From NCBI RefSeq assembly GCF_008727755.1, contig NZ_CP044231.1, forward strand, positions 558,001 to 622,000: DNA of 64,000 bases. The letters are read 5' to 3'. The position numbers were made by a program, and so were the translations under genes. The stretch's first letter is position 1, and each line of letters starts with the position of its first letter. The DNA is from Microbacterium caowuchunii (GTDB taxonomy: Bacteria > Actinomycetota > Actinomycetes > Actinomycetales > Microbacteriaceae). Shown here one piece after another: positions 34,887 to 41,605 of this stretch. The notes below the pieces were generated by a model, which was not told the origin of the DNA, did no database searches, and saw only the letters and a list, made by a program, of their open reading frames with translations.

Positions 34887-35558
34887 TCAGCGATCCAGCG
34901 AGGCGAAGCGTTCGATGTCGCTGTTGGTGCCCGACACGATGATCAGATCGTGGTTGGTGACGACGGTGTTCGCTTCGGCGTAGCGGAAGGGCTTCCCCGG
35001 GCTCTTCACGCCCACCACGGTCACGCGGTACTTCGTCCGGACGCCCGACTCGTTCAGACCGACGCCGCGGATGAATCGCGGCGGGTACATCTTCGCCAGG
35101 GCGAAGTCGTCGTCGAACCGGATGAAGTCCAGCATCCGTCCGCTGACCAGGTGCGCGACGCGCTCGCCGGCCTCGCGCTCGGGGTAGATGACGTGGTTGG
35201 CGCCCACGCGCGCCAGGATCTTGCCGTGCGACTGCGTGACGGCCTTCGCCCAGATCTGCGGGACCTTGAGGTCGACGAGGTTGGCCGTGATCAGCACGGA
35301 GGCCTCGATCGAGGAGCCCACCGCGACGACGGCCACCTGGAAGTCCTGGGCGCCGATCTGCTTCAGAGCTTCCAGGTTGCGGGCGTCGGCCTGCACCGTG
35401 TGGGTGACCCGTTCCGACCACTTCTGCACCAGGTCGAGGCTCTCGTCGATCGCGAGCACCTCGCGGTCGAGCCTGTCGAGCTCACCGGCGCATGCGGCAC
35501 CGAACCGGCCGAGGCCGATGACCAGGACGGGTGCGTCGCTGCGGACTTTCTCAACCAA
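34887..35558 (-). CDS. Potassium uptake regulatory subunit, TrkA/KtrA
   Basis: Cytoplasmic RCK protein of 223 aa that binds nucleotide and gates the TrkH/KtrB channel. The Rossmann motif is VLVIGLGRFGAACAGELDRL with IDES for the ribose acid. The C-terminal ~75 residues form the TrkA_C regulatory domain. It overlaps the preceding channel gene by 8 nt. A single-RCK protein of this size matches KtrA more than the double-domain TrkA. Confidence 0.93.
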   Translation of the reverse strand: MVEKVRSDAPVLVIGLGRFGAACAGELDRLDREVLAIDESLDLVQKWSERVTHTVQADARNLEALKQIGAQDFQVAVVAVGSSIEASVLITANLVDLKVPQIWAKAVTQSHGKILARVGANHVIYPEREAGERVAHLVSGRMLDFIRFDDDFALAKMYPPRFIRGVGLNESGVRTKYRVTVVGVKSPGKPFRYAEANTVVTNHDLIIVSGTNSDIERFASLDR

Positions 35559-36993
35559 CGATCGGCCTTTCGACGGGCATCGAGTACAACTGCGAACGCG
35601 ACGATGCGGCCACGGCGGCGGCCAGGGTCACTGTACCAACGCGACCCATGAACATGGTGGCCGCCAGCACATAGACGGCAGAGTCCGGGAGCTCCTGGGT
35701 CAGGCCGGTGGACAAGCCGACGGTCGCGAATCCGGAGACGACCTCGAACAGGATCTGGTCCACCGGCGCCTTGGTGATCTGGGCGATCGTGATGGTCGAG
35801 ACGGCGACGATCGTCGAACCCCAGGCCACGACCGAGAGCGCGACCCGCTGCACGTCGCTGGGGATGCGGCGGCCGAACACCTGCACCGCCGGCCGCCCCT
35901 TGGCCTCCGACCACACCGCGAGGGCGAGCACGGCGAGGGTCGTCACCTTGATGCCGCCGGCGGTGGAGGCGGAACCGCCGCCGACGAACATGAGCATGGA
36001 TCCGGCCAGGAGTGAGGACCCGTGCAGATCCCCGATCTCGACGACGGAGAACCCGCCCGAACGGGTCATCGCGGACAGGAAGAGTGACTGGAATGTGGTG
36101 TCCCAGGCATCCAGGCTGCCGAACGTCAGAGGGTTGTCGTACTCGAGGATGACGAACACGATCGCACCCGCGAAGAACAGGATGACGGTGGTGATCAGCG
36201 TCAGCTTGGTGTGCAGCGACCAGCGGCGGACGTGCCACTGGTGGCGCCAGAGGGTGAAGATGACCGGGAAGCCGATCGAACCGAGGAAGACCCCGGCCAT
36301 CAGTACCGTCATGAAAACGTAGTCGTGCGCGAAGGGCGCGAGGCCGTCGGCGTTGGGGACGAAACCGGTGTTGGTGAACGCCATGGCCGCGAAGTACGGC
36401 GCCTCCCAGAGGGCGGTCAGCGGGTCGACACCGCCCAGCAGCAGGGACGGGTACAGCAGGACCGCGAGACCGGCCTCGATGACGAGGGTGGAGAGTGCGA
36501 CCGTGCGCAGCAGTTGGGCGACTTCCCCCAGCCGGATGGTCTGGCCTTCGTTGACCGGTCCGCCGTGGGCGCGCAGCGGATTGCTGTCTCCGGCCGCGAG
36601 CAGTTTGGCGCGGAGGCCGAGCCGCTTCGAGATGGCCATGCCGAGGATGGAGGCGAGGGTCAGGACGCCCAGGGCGCCCACGTTGACACCGATGTAGATG
36701 ATCACCTGGCCCAGCGGGGACCAGTGCTCGCCCATGTTGACGGTGGAGAGCCCCGTCACGCAGATCGTGGAGACGGCCGTGAACAGGGCATCCGCGAGAG
36801 GCGTGTGGCGACCGTCGGCGGCCGCCGCCGGGAGCGACAGCAGCGCCGTGAACAGCAGGATCAACGAGGAGAACACGAGCACCGCGAAGCGGGCAGGGGA
36901 GGAGGTCGCGAAGGTGCGCCCGGCATCCCGGACGCGTTCGACCGTCGCCGCCCATCTCTGCCGCGCGGGGGACGCCGCGCGGTTCGACGTCAT
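35551..36993 (-). CDS. Potassium uptake channel subunit, TrkH/KtrB
   Basis: 480-aa membrane protein with the fourfold M-P-M repeat. Pore loops are visible as TAVSTICVTGLSTVNMGEHW, FTNTGFVPNADG, SAMTRSGGFSVVEIGDL and VSGFATVGLSTGLTQEL, each with the key selectivity glycine. GGGSASTAGGIKVTTLAVL precedes the third membrane hairpin. ATG 36993 has a GAAAGGGG SD. With the overlapping RCK gene it forms a K+ uptake system of Ktr type, important for osmotic balance. Confidence 0.94.
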   Translation of the reverse strand: MTSNRAASPARQRWAATVERVRDAGRTFATSSPARFAVLVFSSLILLFTALLSLPAAAADGRHTPLADALFTAVSTICVTGLSTVNMGEHWSPLGQVIIYIGVNVGALGVLTLASILGMAISKRLGLRAKLLAAGDSNPLRAHGGPVNEGQTIRLGEVAQLLRTVALSTLVIEAGLAVLLYPSLLLGGVDPLTALWEAPYFAAMAFTNTGFVPNADGLAPFAHDYVFMTVLMAGVFLGSIGFPVIFTLWRHQWHVRRWSLHTKLTLITTVILFFAGAIVFVILEYDNPLTFGSLDAWDTTFQSLFLSAMTRSGGFSVVEIGDLHGSSLLAGSMLMFVGGGSASTAGGIKVTTLAVLALAVWSEAKGRPAVQVFGRRIPSDVQRVALSVVAWGSTIVAVSTITIAQITKAPVDQILFEVVSGFATVGLSTGLTQELPDSAVYVLAATMFMGRVGTVTLAAAVAASSRSQLYSMPVERPIVG

Positions 36994-37079
36994 CCGGGGC
37001 CCCTTTCACATGCGCTCGAAGTCATAGACCCGAATCCGTGTCATGGTACTCCGCTGCGAGCCCGACTAACCTAAGGCTC

Positions 37080-37487
37080 ATGGCGGACATCTTCGGCGTG
37101 ATCGCGGACGCGACCCGACGCGACATCCTGCGTCTGTTGTTGGATCGTTCGGCATCCGGAGAACAGGGCACCAGCGTCTCGCACATCGTGCATGAACTCG
37201 GCGTCAGCCAGCCGACGGTGTCCAAGCACCTCAAGGTGCTCCGCGACTCGGAACTGGTCTCCGTGCGCGAGGAGGGCCAGCATCGCTACTACTCGCTCTC
37301 CCCGGCTCCGCTGGACGAGGTGGACGAGTGGCTCATCCCGTTCCTCGAGGACGAATCGGATGCGCATGCCGCATTCGTCTCGACGCTCCCCGAACCCGCC
37401 GCGCACGCGGCGGAAGTCGTCGGCCGGGCGGCCGCCTCGGTCGGGCGCGCCATGACCGCGGCGTTCGGGAAGATCCCGGGCCGCTGA
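37080..37487 (+). CDS. ArsR-family winged-helix regulator
   Basis: 135-aa dimeric regulator. The HTH reads ATRRDILRLLLDRSASGE, VSHIVHELGVSQPTVSKHLKVLRDSELVSVREEGQHRYYSLS, a canonical ArsR fold. No metal-binding Cys pair is present in the recognition helix, so it is likely not a thiol metal sensor. The C-terminal ~45 residues (AAHAAEVVGRAAASVGRAM) are Ala-rich helix. ATG 37080 lies 7 nt after TAACCT. It is divergent from the potassium channel gene with 86 bp between, so K+ uptake is a plausible but unproven target. Confidence 0.88.
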   Translation: MADIFGVIADATRRDILRLLLDRSASGEQGTSVSHIVHELGVSQPTVSKHLKVLRDSELVSVREEGQHRYYSLSPAPLDEVDEWLIPFLEDESDAHAAFVSTLPEPAAHAAEVVGRAAASVGRAMTAAFGKIPGR

Positions 37488-37533
37488 CCGCCCGGTGTGC
37501 CGGCACCCACACCCGCCTCCTCCGTCACGGCTG

Positions 37534-37563
37534 TTTACAGGGGCCCGTCGCGGGTTCTAGAGT
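37534..37563 (+). promoter_or_regulatory. Promoter of the excisionase-like HTH gene
   Basis: TTTACA (37534-37539), 18 bp, TAGAGT (37558-37563), then a leader with GGAGGA before ATG 37595. Well-matched -35 and -10 spacing. Confidence 0.65.
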
Positions 37564-37594
37564 TGCGGCAGTCCCAACCGCTCGGAGGATGCAC

Positions 37595-37786
37595 ATGGCC
37601 GATCTGTCCGACGTGCGCTTTCTCACCGTCGCCGAGGTGGCGCAGCTCATGCGCGTATCGAACATGACGGTGTACCGGCTCGTCCACGCGGGCGAACTGC
37701 CGGCCGTGCGGTTCGGGCGGAGCTACCGGGTGCCGGAGTCGGCTGTGACAGCACTCGTGCAGCGGCCGGCGGCCGACGTCGGCTAG
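37595..37786 (+). CDS. Excisionase/BldC-like HTH protein (Rv0500A-like)
   Basis: 63-aa MerR-type winged HTH: LTVAEVAQLMRVSNMTVYRLVHAGELPAVRFGRSYRVPESAV. It corresponds in type, size and context to mycobacterial Rv0500A, which lies between proC and the tiny basic protein Rv0500B. ATG 37595 is 6 nt after a GGAGGA SD and follows a leadered promoter. Its stop TAG begins the TAGACT hexamer upstream of the next gene. A regulatory rather than phage-excision role is likely, since no phage genes are near. Confidence 0.85.
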   Translation: MADLSDVRFLTVAEVAQLMRVSNMTVYRLVHAGELPAVRFGRSYRVPESAVTALVQRPAADVG

Positions 37787-37815
37787 ACTGATCCGAGGCA
37801 TTTTTTCGATGCCTC
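37784..37815 (+). promoter_or_regulatory. Embedded -10 and 5' hairpin of the bS22 gene leader
   Basis: TAGACT (37784-37789) contains the preceding gene's stop. Six to seven bases downstream lies GAGGCAT-TTTTTCG-ATGCCTC (37795-37815), a 7-bp stem with a U-rich loop at the predicted 5' end of the mRNA, about 54 nt before the bS22 start codon. It could protect the transcript or regulate it; a terminator of the upstream gene is the alternative. Confidence 0.5.
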
Positions 37816-37868
37816 GTTCCCGGGCGTAGGCGACCCTGTGCCCAGACCGCTGATCTGTGAGGTTTTCC

Positions 37869-37967
37869 GTGGGTTCTGTCATCAAGAAGCGCCGCAAGCG
37901 CATGGCGAAGAAGAAGCACCGCAAGCTGCTTCGTAAGACTCGCCACCAGCGCCGCAACAAGAAGTAG
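37869..37967 (+). CDS. Ribosomal small-subunit protein bS22 (AURKAIP1/COX24-domain, Rv0500B-like)
   Basis: A 32-aa, extremely basic protein (SVIKKRRKRMAKKKHRKLLR, then KTRHQRRNKK) containing about 60% Lys/Arg. It matches the actinobacterial bS22 protein seen on the mycobacterial 30S subunit and the C-terminal motif of mitochondrial mS38 (AURKAIP1). GTG 37869 gives exactly the family length. The gene is below usual ORF length cut-offs and easily missed. It follows the Rv0500A-like gene by 82 bp and is closed by a long hairpin. Confidence 0.9.
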   Translation: MGSVIKKRRKRMAKKKHRKLLRKTRHQRRNKK

Positions 37968-37974
37968 CGGCATC

Positions 37975-38016
37975 GAACACCGAGCGCCTGTCCCTGTGGA
38001 CGGGCGCTTCGTGTTC
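37975..38016 (+). terminator. Hairpin terminator after the bS22 gene
   Basis: Inverted repeat GAACAC-c-GAGCGCC-t-GTCC / GGAC-g-GGCGCTTC-GTGTTC with a 4-nt loop, starting 8 bp after the stop codon. Confidence 0.75.
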
Positions 38017-38045
38017 ATGGGCGCCGTTCTCGGCGAGGACGCCGC

Positions 38046-38076
38046 GGTAAAGTTACCGACGTGTTGTCGGTAAGCT
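38046..38076 (+). promoter_or_regulatory. Palindromic operator overlapping a leaderless -10
   Basis: Two overlapping inverted repeats, GGTAA-ag-TTACC (38046-38057) and TTACCGAC-gtgtt-GTCGGTAA (38053-38073), end inside the TAAGCT -10 (38071-38076) that sits 7 nt before ATG 38084. Three GGTAA half-sites in 28 bp suggest a dimeric repressor covering the promoter. Confidence 0.6.
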
Positions 38077-38083
38077 GGCCGGT

Positions 38084-38437
38084 ATGGAGATCCTGAAGAA
38101 CGTCGTCCTCGCTCTGCACATCCTCGGCGTCGTCGCCCTGCTCGGTGGCGTGCTGTACCAGATCGCCCCGATCCGCACGCGCACCGCACGGATCCTGCCG
38201 GGCATGATGCACGGCGCCTGGACCATGCTCGTGACCGGCATCGCCCTGGTCGGTCTCCAGTACCCGCTGGGCAACGATGTCAACAACGTCAAGATCACGG
38301 TGAAGCTTGCGGTGCTGATCGCGATCATCGTCATCGCGCTCGTGAACCGGAAGCGCGAGGCCGTGGCGACCTGGGTGCTGCCCGCGATCGGAGCACTGAC
38401 GGTCGTGAACGTCCTGCTCGCCACCGTCTGGCGCTGA
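38084..38437 (+). CDS. Four-helix integral membrane protein
   Basis: 117-aa protein with four helices (LHILGVVALLGGVLYQIA, MLVTGIALVGLQY, VKLAVLIAIIVIALVNRK, VLPAIGALTVVNVLLATVW). The first helix carries the conserved LH motif and the pattern resembles the DUF2269/CopD-like or YkgB-like heme-membrane families, but no assignment is certain. It is preceded by a strong palindrome over its -10 box and followed by a hairpin terminator, so it is an independently regulated single gene. Confidence 0.75.
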   Translation: MEILKNVVLALHILGVVALLGGVLYQIAPIRTRTARILPGMMHGAWTMLVTGIALVGLQYPLGNDVNNVKITVKLAVLIAIIVIALVNRKREAVATWVLPAIGALTVVNVLLATVWR

Positions 38438-38451
38438 GCGCCCGCTCGCCT

Positions 38452-38495
38452 GCGAAAGCGGCGTGCCCTCCTCCGGGAGAGCGCGCCGCTTTTGC
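38452..38495 (+). terminator. Hairpin terminator with T-run
   Basis: GCGAAAGCGGCG (38452-38463) pairs with CGCCGCTTTTGC (38484-38495) with one G-U pair and contains TTTT. It ends 4 bp before the TAGCCT -10 of the rhodanese gene. Confidence 0.7.
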
Positions 38496-38510
38496 GGTTA
38501 GCCTGGACGC

Positions 38511-38804
38511 ATGAAGTCGATCAGCGTCCAGCAGTTGCACGAGCGCGACGGAGTGCCCCTCATCGATGTGCGCGAGCCCGACGAGTTCGCCGCAGGTCAC
38601 GTCCCCGGCGCGGTCAACCTCCCCATGTCGAGCATCGGCGACCGGCTCGACGAGCTGCCGGATGGTGCGTTCGACGTGATCTGCCAGGCCGGCGGGCGCT
38701 CCGGCCGTGTGGTCGAGGCATTGGAGGCGCGCGGCTACGACGCGACGAACGTCGATGGCGGCACGGGCGAGTGGATCGCGTCCGGCTACCTCGTGGAGCG
38801 CTGA
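38511..38804 (+). CDS. Single-domain rhodanese
   Basis: 97-aa sulfurtransferase-type protein. The N-terminal LIDVREPDEFAAGHVPGAVN and the active-site loop ICQAGGRSGRVVEAL, with catalytic Cys, are intact. It belongs to the PspE/GlpE-like small rhodaneses that move sulfane sulfur. ATG 38511 lies 6 nt after TAGCCT. Next comes a glutaredoxin-like gene with its own promoter, forming a small thiol-redox cluster. Confidence 0.92.
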   Translation: MKSISVQQLHERDGVPLIDVREPDEFAAGHVPGAVNLPMSSIGDRLDELPDGAFDVICQAGGRSGRVVEALEARGYDATNVDGGTGEWIASGYLVER

Positions 38805-38838
38805 CCCCGCCCCCCTCGCAGCGCTCTAGGATGAGAAT

Positions 38839-39120
38839 GTGACCACGATCACGCTCATCGGCAAGGACGGCTGTCACCTCTGCGACGTCGCGCGAGGTGT
38901 GGTCGAGCATGTACTCGCAGAGATGCCGGAGGACGCGGCGGACCGCGTGGAAGTGGTGGAGAAGTCCATCCTCGAGGACGACGCCCTCTACGCCGAATGG
39001 TGGGAGAAGATCCCGGTGGTCCTCATCGACGACCGCGTGCATGCGCACTGGCGCGTCGCGCCGGAACGGCTCCGCGAGGCCGTCATGGCGGCAGCCGGCG
39101 TGAAGGGGGTCGCCCGGTGA
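38839..39120 (+). CDS. Glutaredoxin-like protein (CHLC)
   Basis: 93-aa thioredoxin-fold protein with the active site GKDGCHLCDVARGV (Cys12, Cys15) and the cis-Pro in KIPVVLIDD. It is of the DUF836 glutaredoxin-like type found in actinobacteria. GTG 38839 is 6 nt after TAGGAT. Its stop overlaps the start of the following Dabb gene (GTGA). Confidence 0.9.
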   Translation: MTTITLIGKDGCHLCDVARGVVEHVLAEMPEDAADRVEVVEKSILEDDALYAEWWEKIPVVLIDDRVHAHWRVAPERLREAVMAAAGVKGVAR

Positions 39121-39416
39121 CACTCCGGCACATCGTCGCCTGGAAGCTCGCGACGGATGACGCGGCGGAGCGCGCCGAGCAGGCCCAGCGCATCGCCGAT
39201 GACCTGAATGCCCTGCGTGACGTGGTGCCCGCGATCATCGACATCAACGTCGGGCCGGACGTGCTCGGCGGTGGCAACTGGGACGTCGCCCTCGTGGCCG
39301 ACTTCGCCGATGCCGATGCACTCGACGCCTACCAGAACCACCCCGCCCACCAAGCGGTCGTGGGGTACGTGCGTTCCGTGGTCGCCGACCGGGTCGCGGT
39401 CGACTACGAGCTCTGA
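39117..39416 (+). CDS. Dabb (stress-responsive A/B barrel) protein
   Basis: 99-aa dimeric alpha-beta barrel. Diagnostic elements are RHIVAWKLA at the start, NALRDVVPAI and the NWDVALVADFADADALDAYQ segment followed by HPAHQAVVGYV. Members of this family bind or transform small hydrophobic or metal-bound substrates. Translation is coupled to the glutaredoxin-like gene through a GTGA overlap. The specific activity is unknown. Confidence 0.9.
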   Translation: MTLRHIVAWKLATDDAAERAEQAQRIADDLNALRDVVPAIIDINVGPDVLGGGNWDVALVADFADADALDAYQNHPAHQAVVGYVRSVVADRVAVDYEL

Positions 39417-39665
39417 GCGTCCCCGCATCCGGATCCACGACCATCGGCACGCGATCCAGACGGCGATCAGGAGGCGAACCGGACCCAGGGATCGAGCATG
39501 GTCCTCCTCGGTGTGGTGTCCCACACTAAGGCCTCGGTGCGGACGGCGGAGGCGGCTCGACACCCCCGTCGCGGGCCGGAATACTCTGCGCGCGCAGGGC
39601 GGGGCGGAGGCGGTCGGAGGTCGCGCCGGAACGTAACACGGTGCGCACTGCCGCGTCATGGGGTC
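39417..39665. other. Intergenic stretch upstream of the deaminase promoter
   Basis: About 250 bp without a credible gene. It holds one small hairpin, GTGTGG-tgtc-CCACAC (39511-39526), between the Dabb gene and the deaminase promoter. Nothing else was recognised. Confidence 0.6.
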
Positions 39666-39708
39666 GAAACAGGGCGGCCATAGCGTGTGAATCGATCGAT
39701 TCACACGC
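39666..39708 (+). promoter_or_regulatory. Deaminase promoter with 26-bp perfect palindromic operator
   Basis: TAGCGT (39681-39686, -10 type) overlaps GCGTGTGAATCG/CGATTCACACGC, a perfect 26-bp palindrome at 39683-39708. The upstream GAAACAGGGCGGCC aligns with the monooxygenase promoter at 41547 with identical spacing, so both genes likely share a regulator, best candidate the TetR protein between them. Confidence 0.75.
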
Positions 39709-39773
39709 ACCCCTCCCACCCGGTCCGGGGGTCCGGTGCTCGGCGCACGGCGCCCACCCGAGAGAAGAACGAC

Positions 39774-40790
39774 ATGACATCCACTGAAACCGCCCCTCCG
39801 GCCCTGGGCGGAGCCGTCCGCGACCTCGCCCTCCTGCCGAAGGGCCACCTGCATCTGCACCTCGAGGCGGCGATGCGGCCGGGCACCCTGACGGAGATGT
39901 GCGCGGCGCTCGGGCTCGAACCGCCCCGCACGAGCGGGTTCAGCGGCTTCACCGAGTTCGGCGAGTGCTACCAGGCGCTCCTGGCCGTCCTCCAGGTGCC
40001 GGCGAACCTCGCGCGACTGTTCGACGAGGTGTTCGAGGATCAGGCAGCGGACGGGGTCGTCTACGTCGAACTCGGGATCACCCCCACGTTCTACGCCGAC
40101 GTGTACGGCGGGGCGGCCGCCGCGCTCGAGCAGCTCATCGCCTACGCCGACGCCGCTTCCCGCGCGCACGGTGTCGCGTACGGGCTGATGTCGACCGTGG
40201 ACCGCACCGAGAGCGTCGAGGAGTCCATCGAGGTGGCCACGCTCGCCGCGGCGTATGCGGGCAGGGGCGTCGTGTCCCTGGGACTCGCGAACGACGAGCG
40301 TGGCTACCCGTGCCGGGACTTCGTCGACGCGTTCGCCATCGCGAAGGCCGCGGGTCTGCAGTCCGCGCCGCACGCGGGGGAGCTGGTGGGGCCGGAGTCC
40401 GTGCGGGAGGCCCTCGACCTCCTCGGCGCGGACCGTGTCCTCCACGGTGTGCGGGCGATCGAGGACGACACCCTCGTGGCGGAGCTCGCCGCCCGCGGAA
40501 TCCCGCTCGACGTGTGCCCCACCTCGAACGTCCTCCTAGATGTCGTCGAGGTGCTGGAGCAGCATCCGCTTCCCACCCTCCTCGCCGCGGGGGTGCGATG
40601 CTCCATCAACGCCGACGACCCCATCCTGTTCGGCCCGAACATCCTCGCCGAGTACCAGGTGTGCCGCGACGTCCTCGGACTCACGGACGAGCAGCTCGCC
40701 GCCTGCGCCTGGACCTCGATCGAGACGACCCTCGCGTCGGATGCGGTGAAGAGCGCGGCGAAGCACCGCATCGACTCCTGGCTGTCCTGA
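39774..40790 (+). CDS. Adenosine-deaminase-family aminohydrolase
   Basis: 338-aa TIM-barrel metallohydrolase of the ADA family. Metal and catalytic residues are present: HLHLHLE (His27, His29), HAGE at residues 200-203, RVLHGVRAIEDD, and ADDPILFG with Asp281/282. The usual HLDG of true adenosine deaminases is HLEAAM here, removing the Asp that contacts the ribose 5'-hydroxyl, so the substrate may be a base or another N-heterocycle instead of adenosine. ATG 39774 has AGAGAAG upstream, downstream of a palindromic operator. It is followed by a TetR regulator and an FMN monooxygenase with the same operator. Confidence 0.88.
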   Translation: MTSTETAPPALGGAVRDLALLPKGHLHLHLEAAMRPGTLTEMCAALGLEPPRTSGFSGFTEFGECYQALLAVLQVPANLARLFDEVFEDQAADGVVYVELGITPTFYADVYGGAAAALEQLIAYADAASRAHGVAYGLMSTVDRTESVEESIEVATLAAAYAGRGVVSLGLANDERGYPCRDFVDAFAIAKAAGLQSAPHAGELVGPESVREALDLLGADRVLHGVRAIEDDTLVAELAARGIPLDVCPTSNVLLDVVEVLEQHPLPTLLAAGVRCSINADDPILFGPNILAEYQVCRDVLGLTDEQLAACAWTSIETTLASDAVKSAAKHRIDSWLS

Positions 40791-40876
40791 GCGCGGCGCC
40801 GGCGCGGCGTGGCGGAGAATAGTCGGGCGCGCCGTCGTCCGTCGAGGACGCGGGCACAGGCCGACAGGGGAGCAGG

Positions 40877-41518
40877 ATGGTCGATTCCGGCACGCAGCAG
40901 GCGCAGCATCATCGTGAACTCGCCGAGCGACGGGCGACCTCGAGCCCGGAACGGGAGCGCCTGCTGGATCTCGTCGTCGACCTCATCCTGCGCGACGGGG
41001 CGATCGACCTGAGTCTCAGCGCCCTCGCGCGCGGGGTGGGCTCGAACAACCGGATGATGCTCTACTACTTCGGTTCGAAGGCGCAGGTGCTCTACGAGGC
41101 ATCCGTCCTCGCCCTCGAGCGGTTCCCGCGGCTCGTGACCCTGTTCGAGCGGATCGCCGCGCCGGGGCCGCTACTCGATCGGCTCGATCAGGCCTGGGAG
41201 GACCTCGCTGCGGAGGAGAACCGTCCCTACCTCGAGCTCTTCTTCCAGCGCTTCGGCATGGCCATGCGCGATCGGGAGGAGTGGCGGACCCACATCGATC
41301 GGTCCACCCGGTTCTGGGCGGAGGACCTGGCGGCGATCCTCGCGGCGGAGGGGCTGGAAGCGAATGATGCGCGCGTGGCCGCGACGCAGATCGTCGCCAC
41401 GTGGCGCGGCCTCCAGTTCGCTCTGCTGGCGGGGGCGGACCCGGGACTCCTGCGCGCCGCGTATCGCGCCGGCATCCGCGGGCTGCTCGCGTATTTCCCG
41501 TCGGTGCTCGCTCCGTAA
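40877..41518 (+). CDS. TetR-family regulator
   Basis: 213-aa dimeric repressor with an N-terminal HTH (LSLSALARGVGSNNRMMLYYF, then GSKAQVLYEA) and a ligand-binding all-helical C-terminal domain. ATG 40877 follows a GGGGAGCAGG SD. It sits between the deaminase and the monooxygenase genes, both of which carry matching TGAA-N8-TTCA operators. The effector is probably a substrate or product of those enzymes; this is inference. Confidence 0.9.
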   Translation: MVDSGTQQAQHHRELAERRATSSPERERLLDLVVDLILRDGAIDLSLSALARGVGSNNRMMLYYFGSKAQVLYEASVLALERFPRLVTLFERIAAPGPLLDRLDQAWEDLAAEENRPYLELFFQRFGMAMRDREEWRTHIDRSTRFWAEDLAAILAAEGLEANDARVAATQIVATWRGLQFALLAGADPGLLRAAYRAGIRGLLAYFPSVLAP

Positions 41519-41546
41519 CCGAACGTCTCGGCGTCGTGACGCCACG

Positions 41547-41590
41547 GAAACACGGCCTCCGTAGTGTGTGAACCGTTCAGTTCAGAAAAC
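41547..41590 (+). promoter_or_regulatory. Monooxygenase promoter with TetR-type operator
   Basis: TAGTGT (41562-41567) followed by GTGAACCGTTCAGTTCA, an imperfect inverted repeat TGAA-N8-TTCA. Alignment with 39666-39708 needs no gaps: 14 of 18 bases upstream and 16 of 22 in the operator core are identical. Confidence 0.7.
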
Positions 41591-41605
41591 ACGCGGAGGT
41601 CGCAC

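Noticed and set aside
37595-37786. Excisionase-like gene as a prophage or integrative-element marker
   Set aside because: No integrase, att repeats or phage genes; size and order match the conserved Rv0500A gene of actinobacteria.
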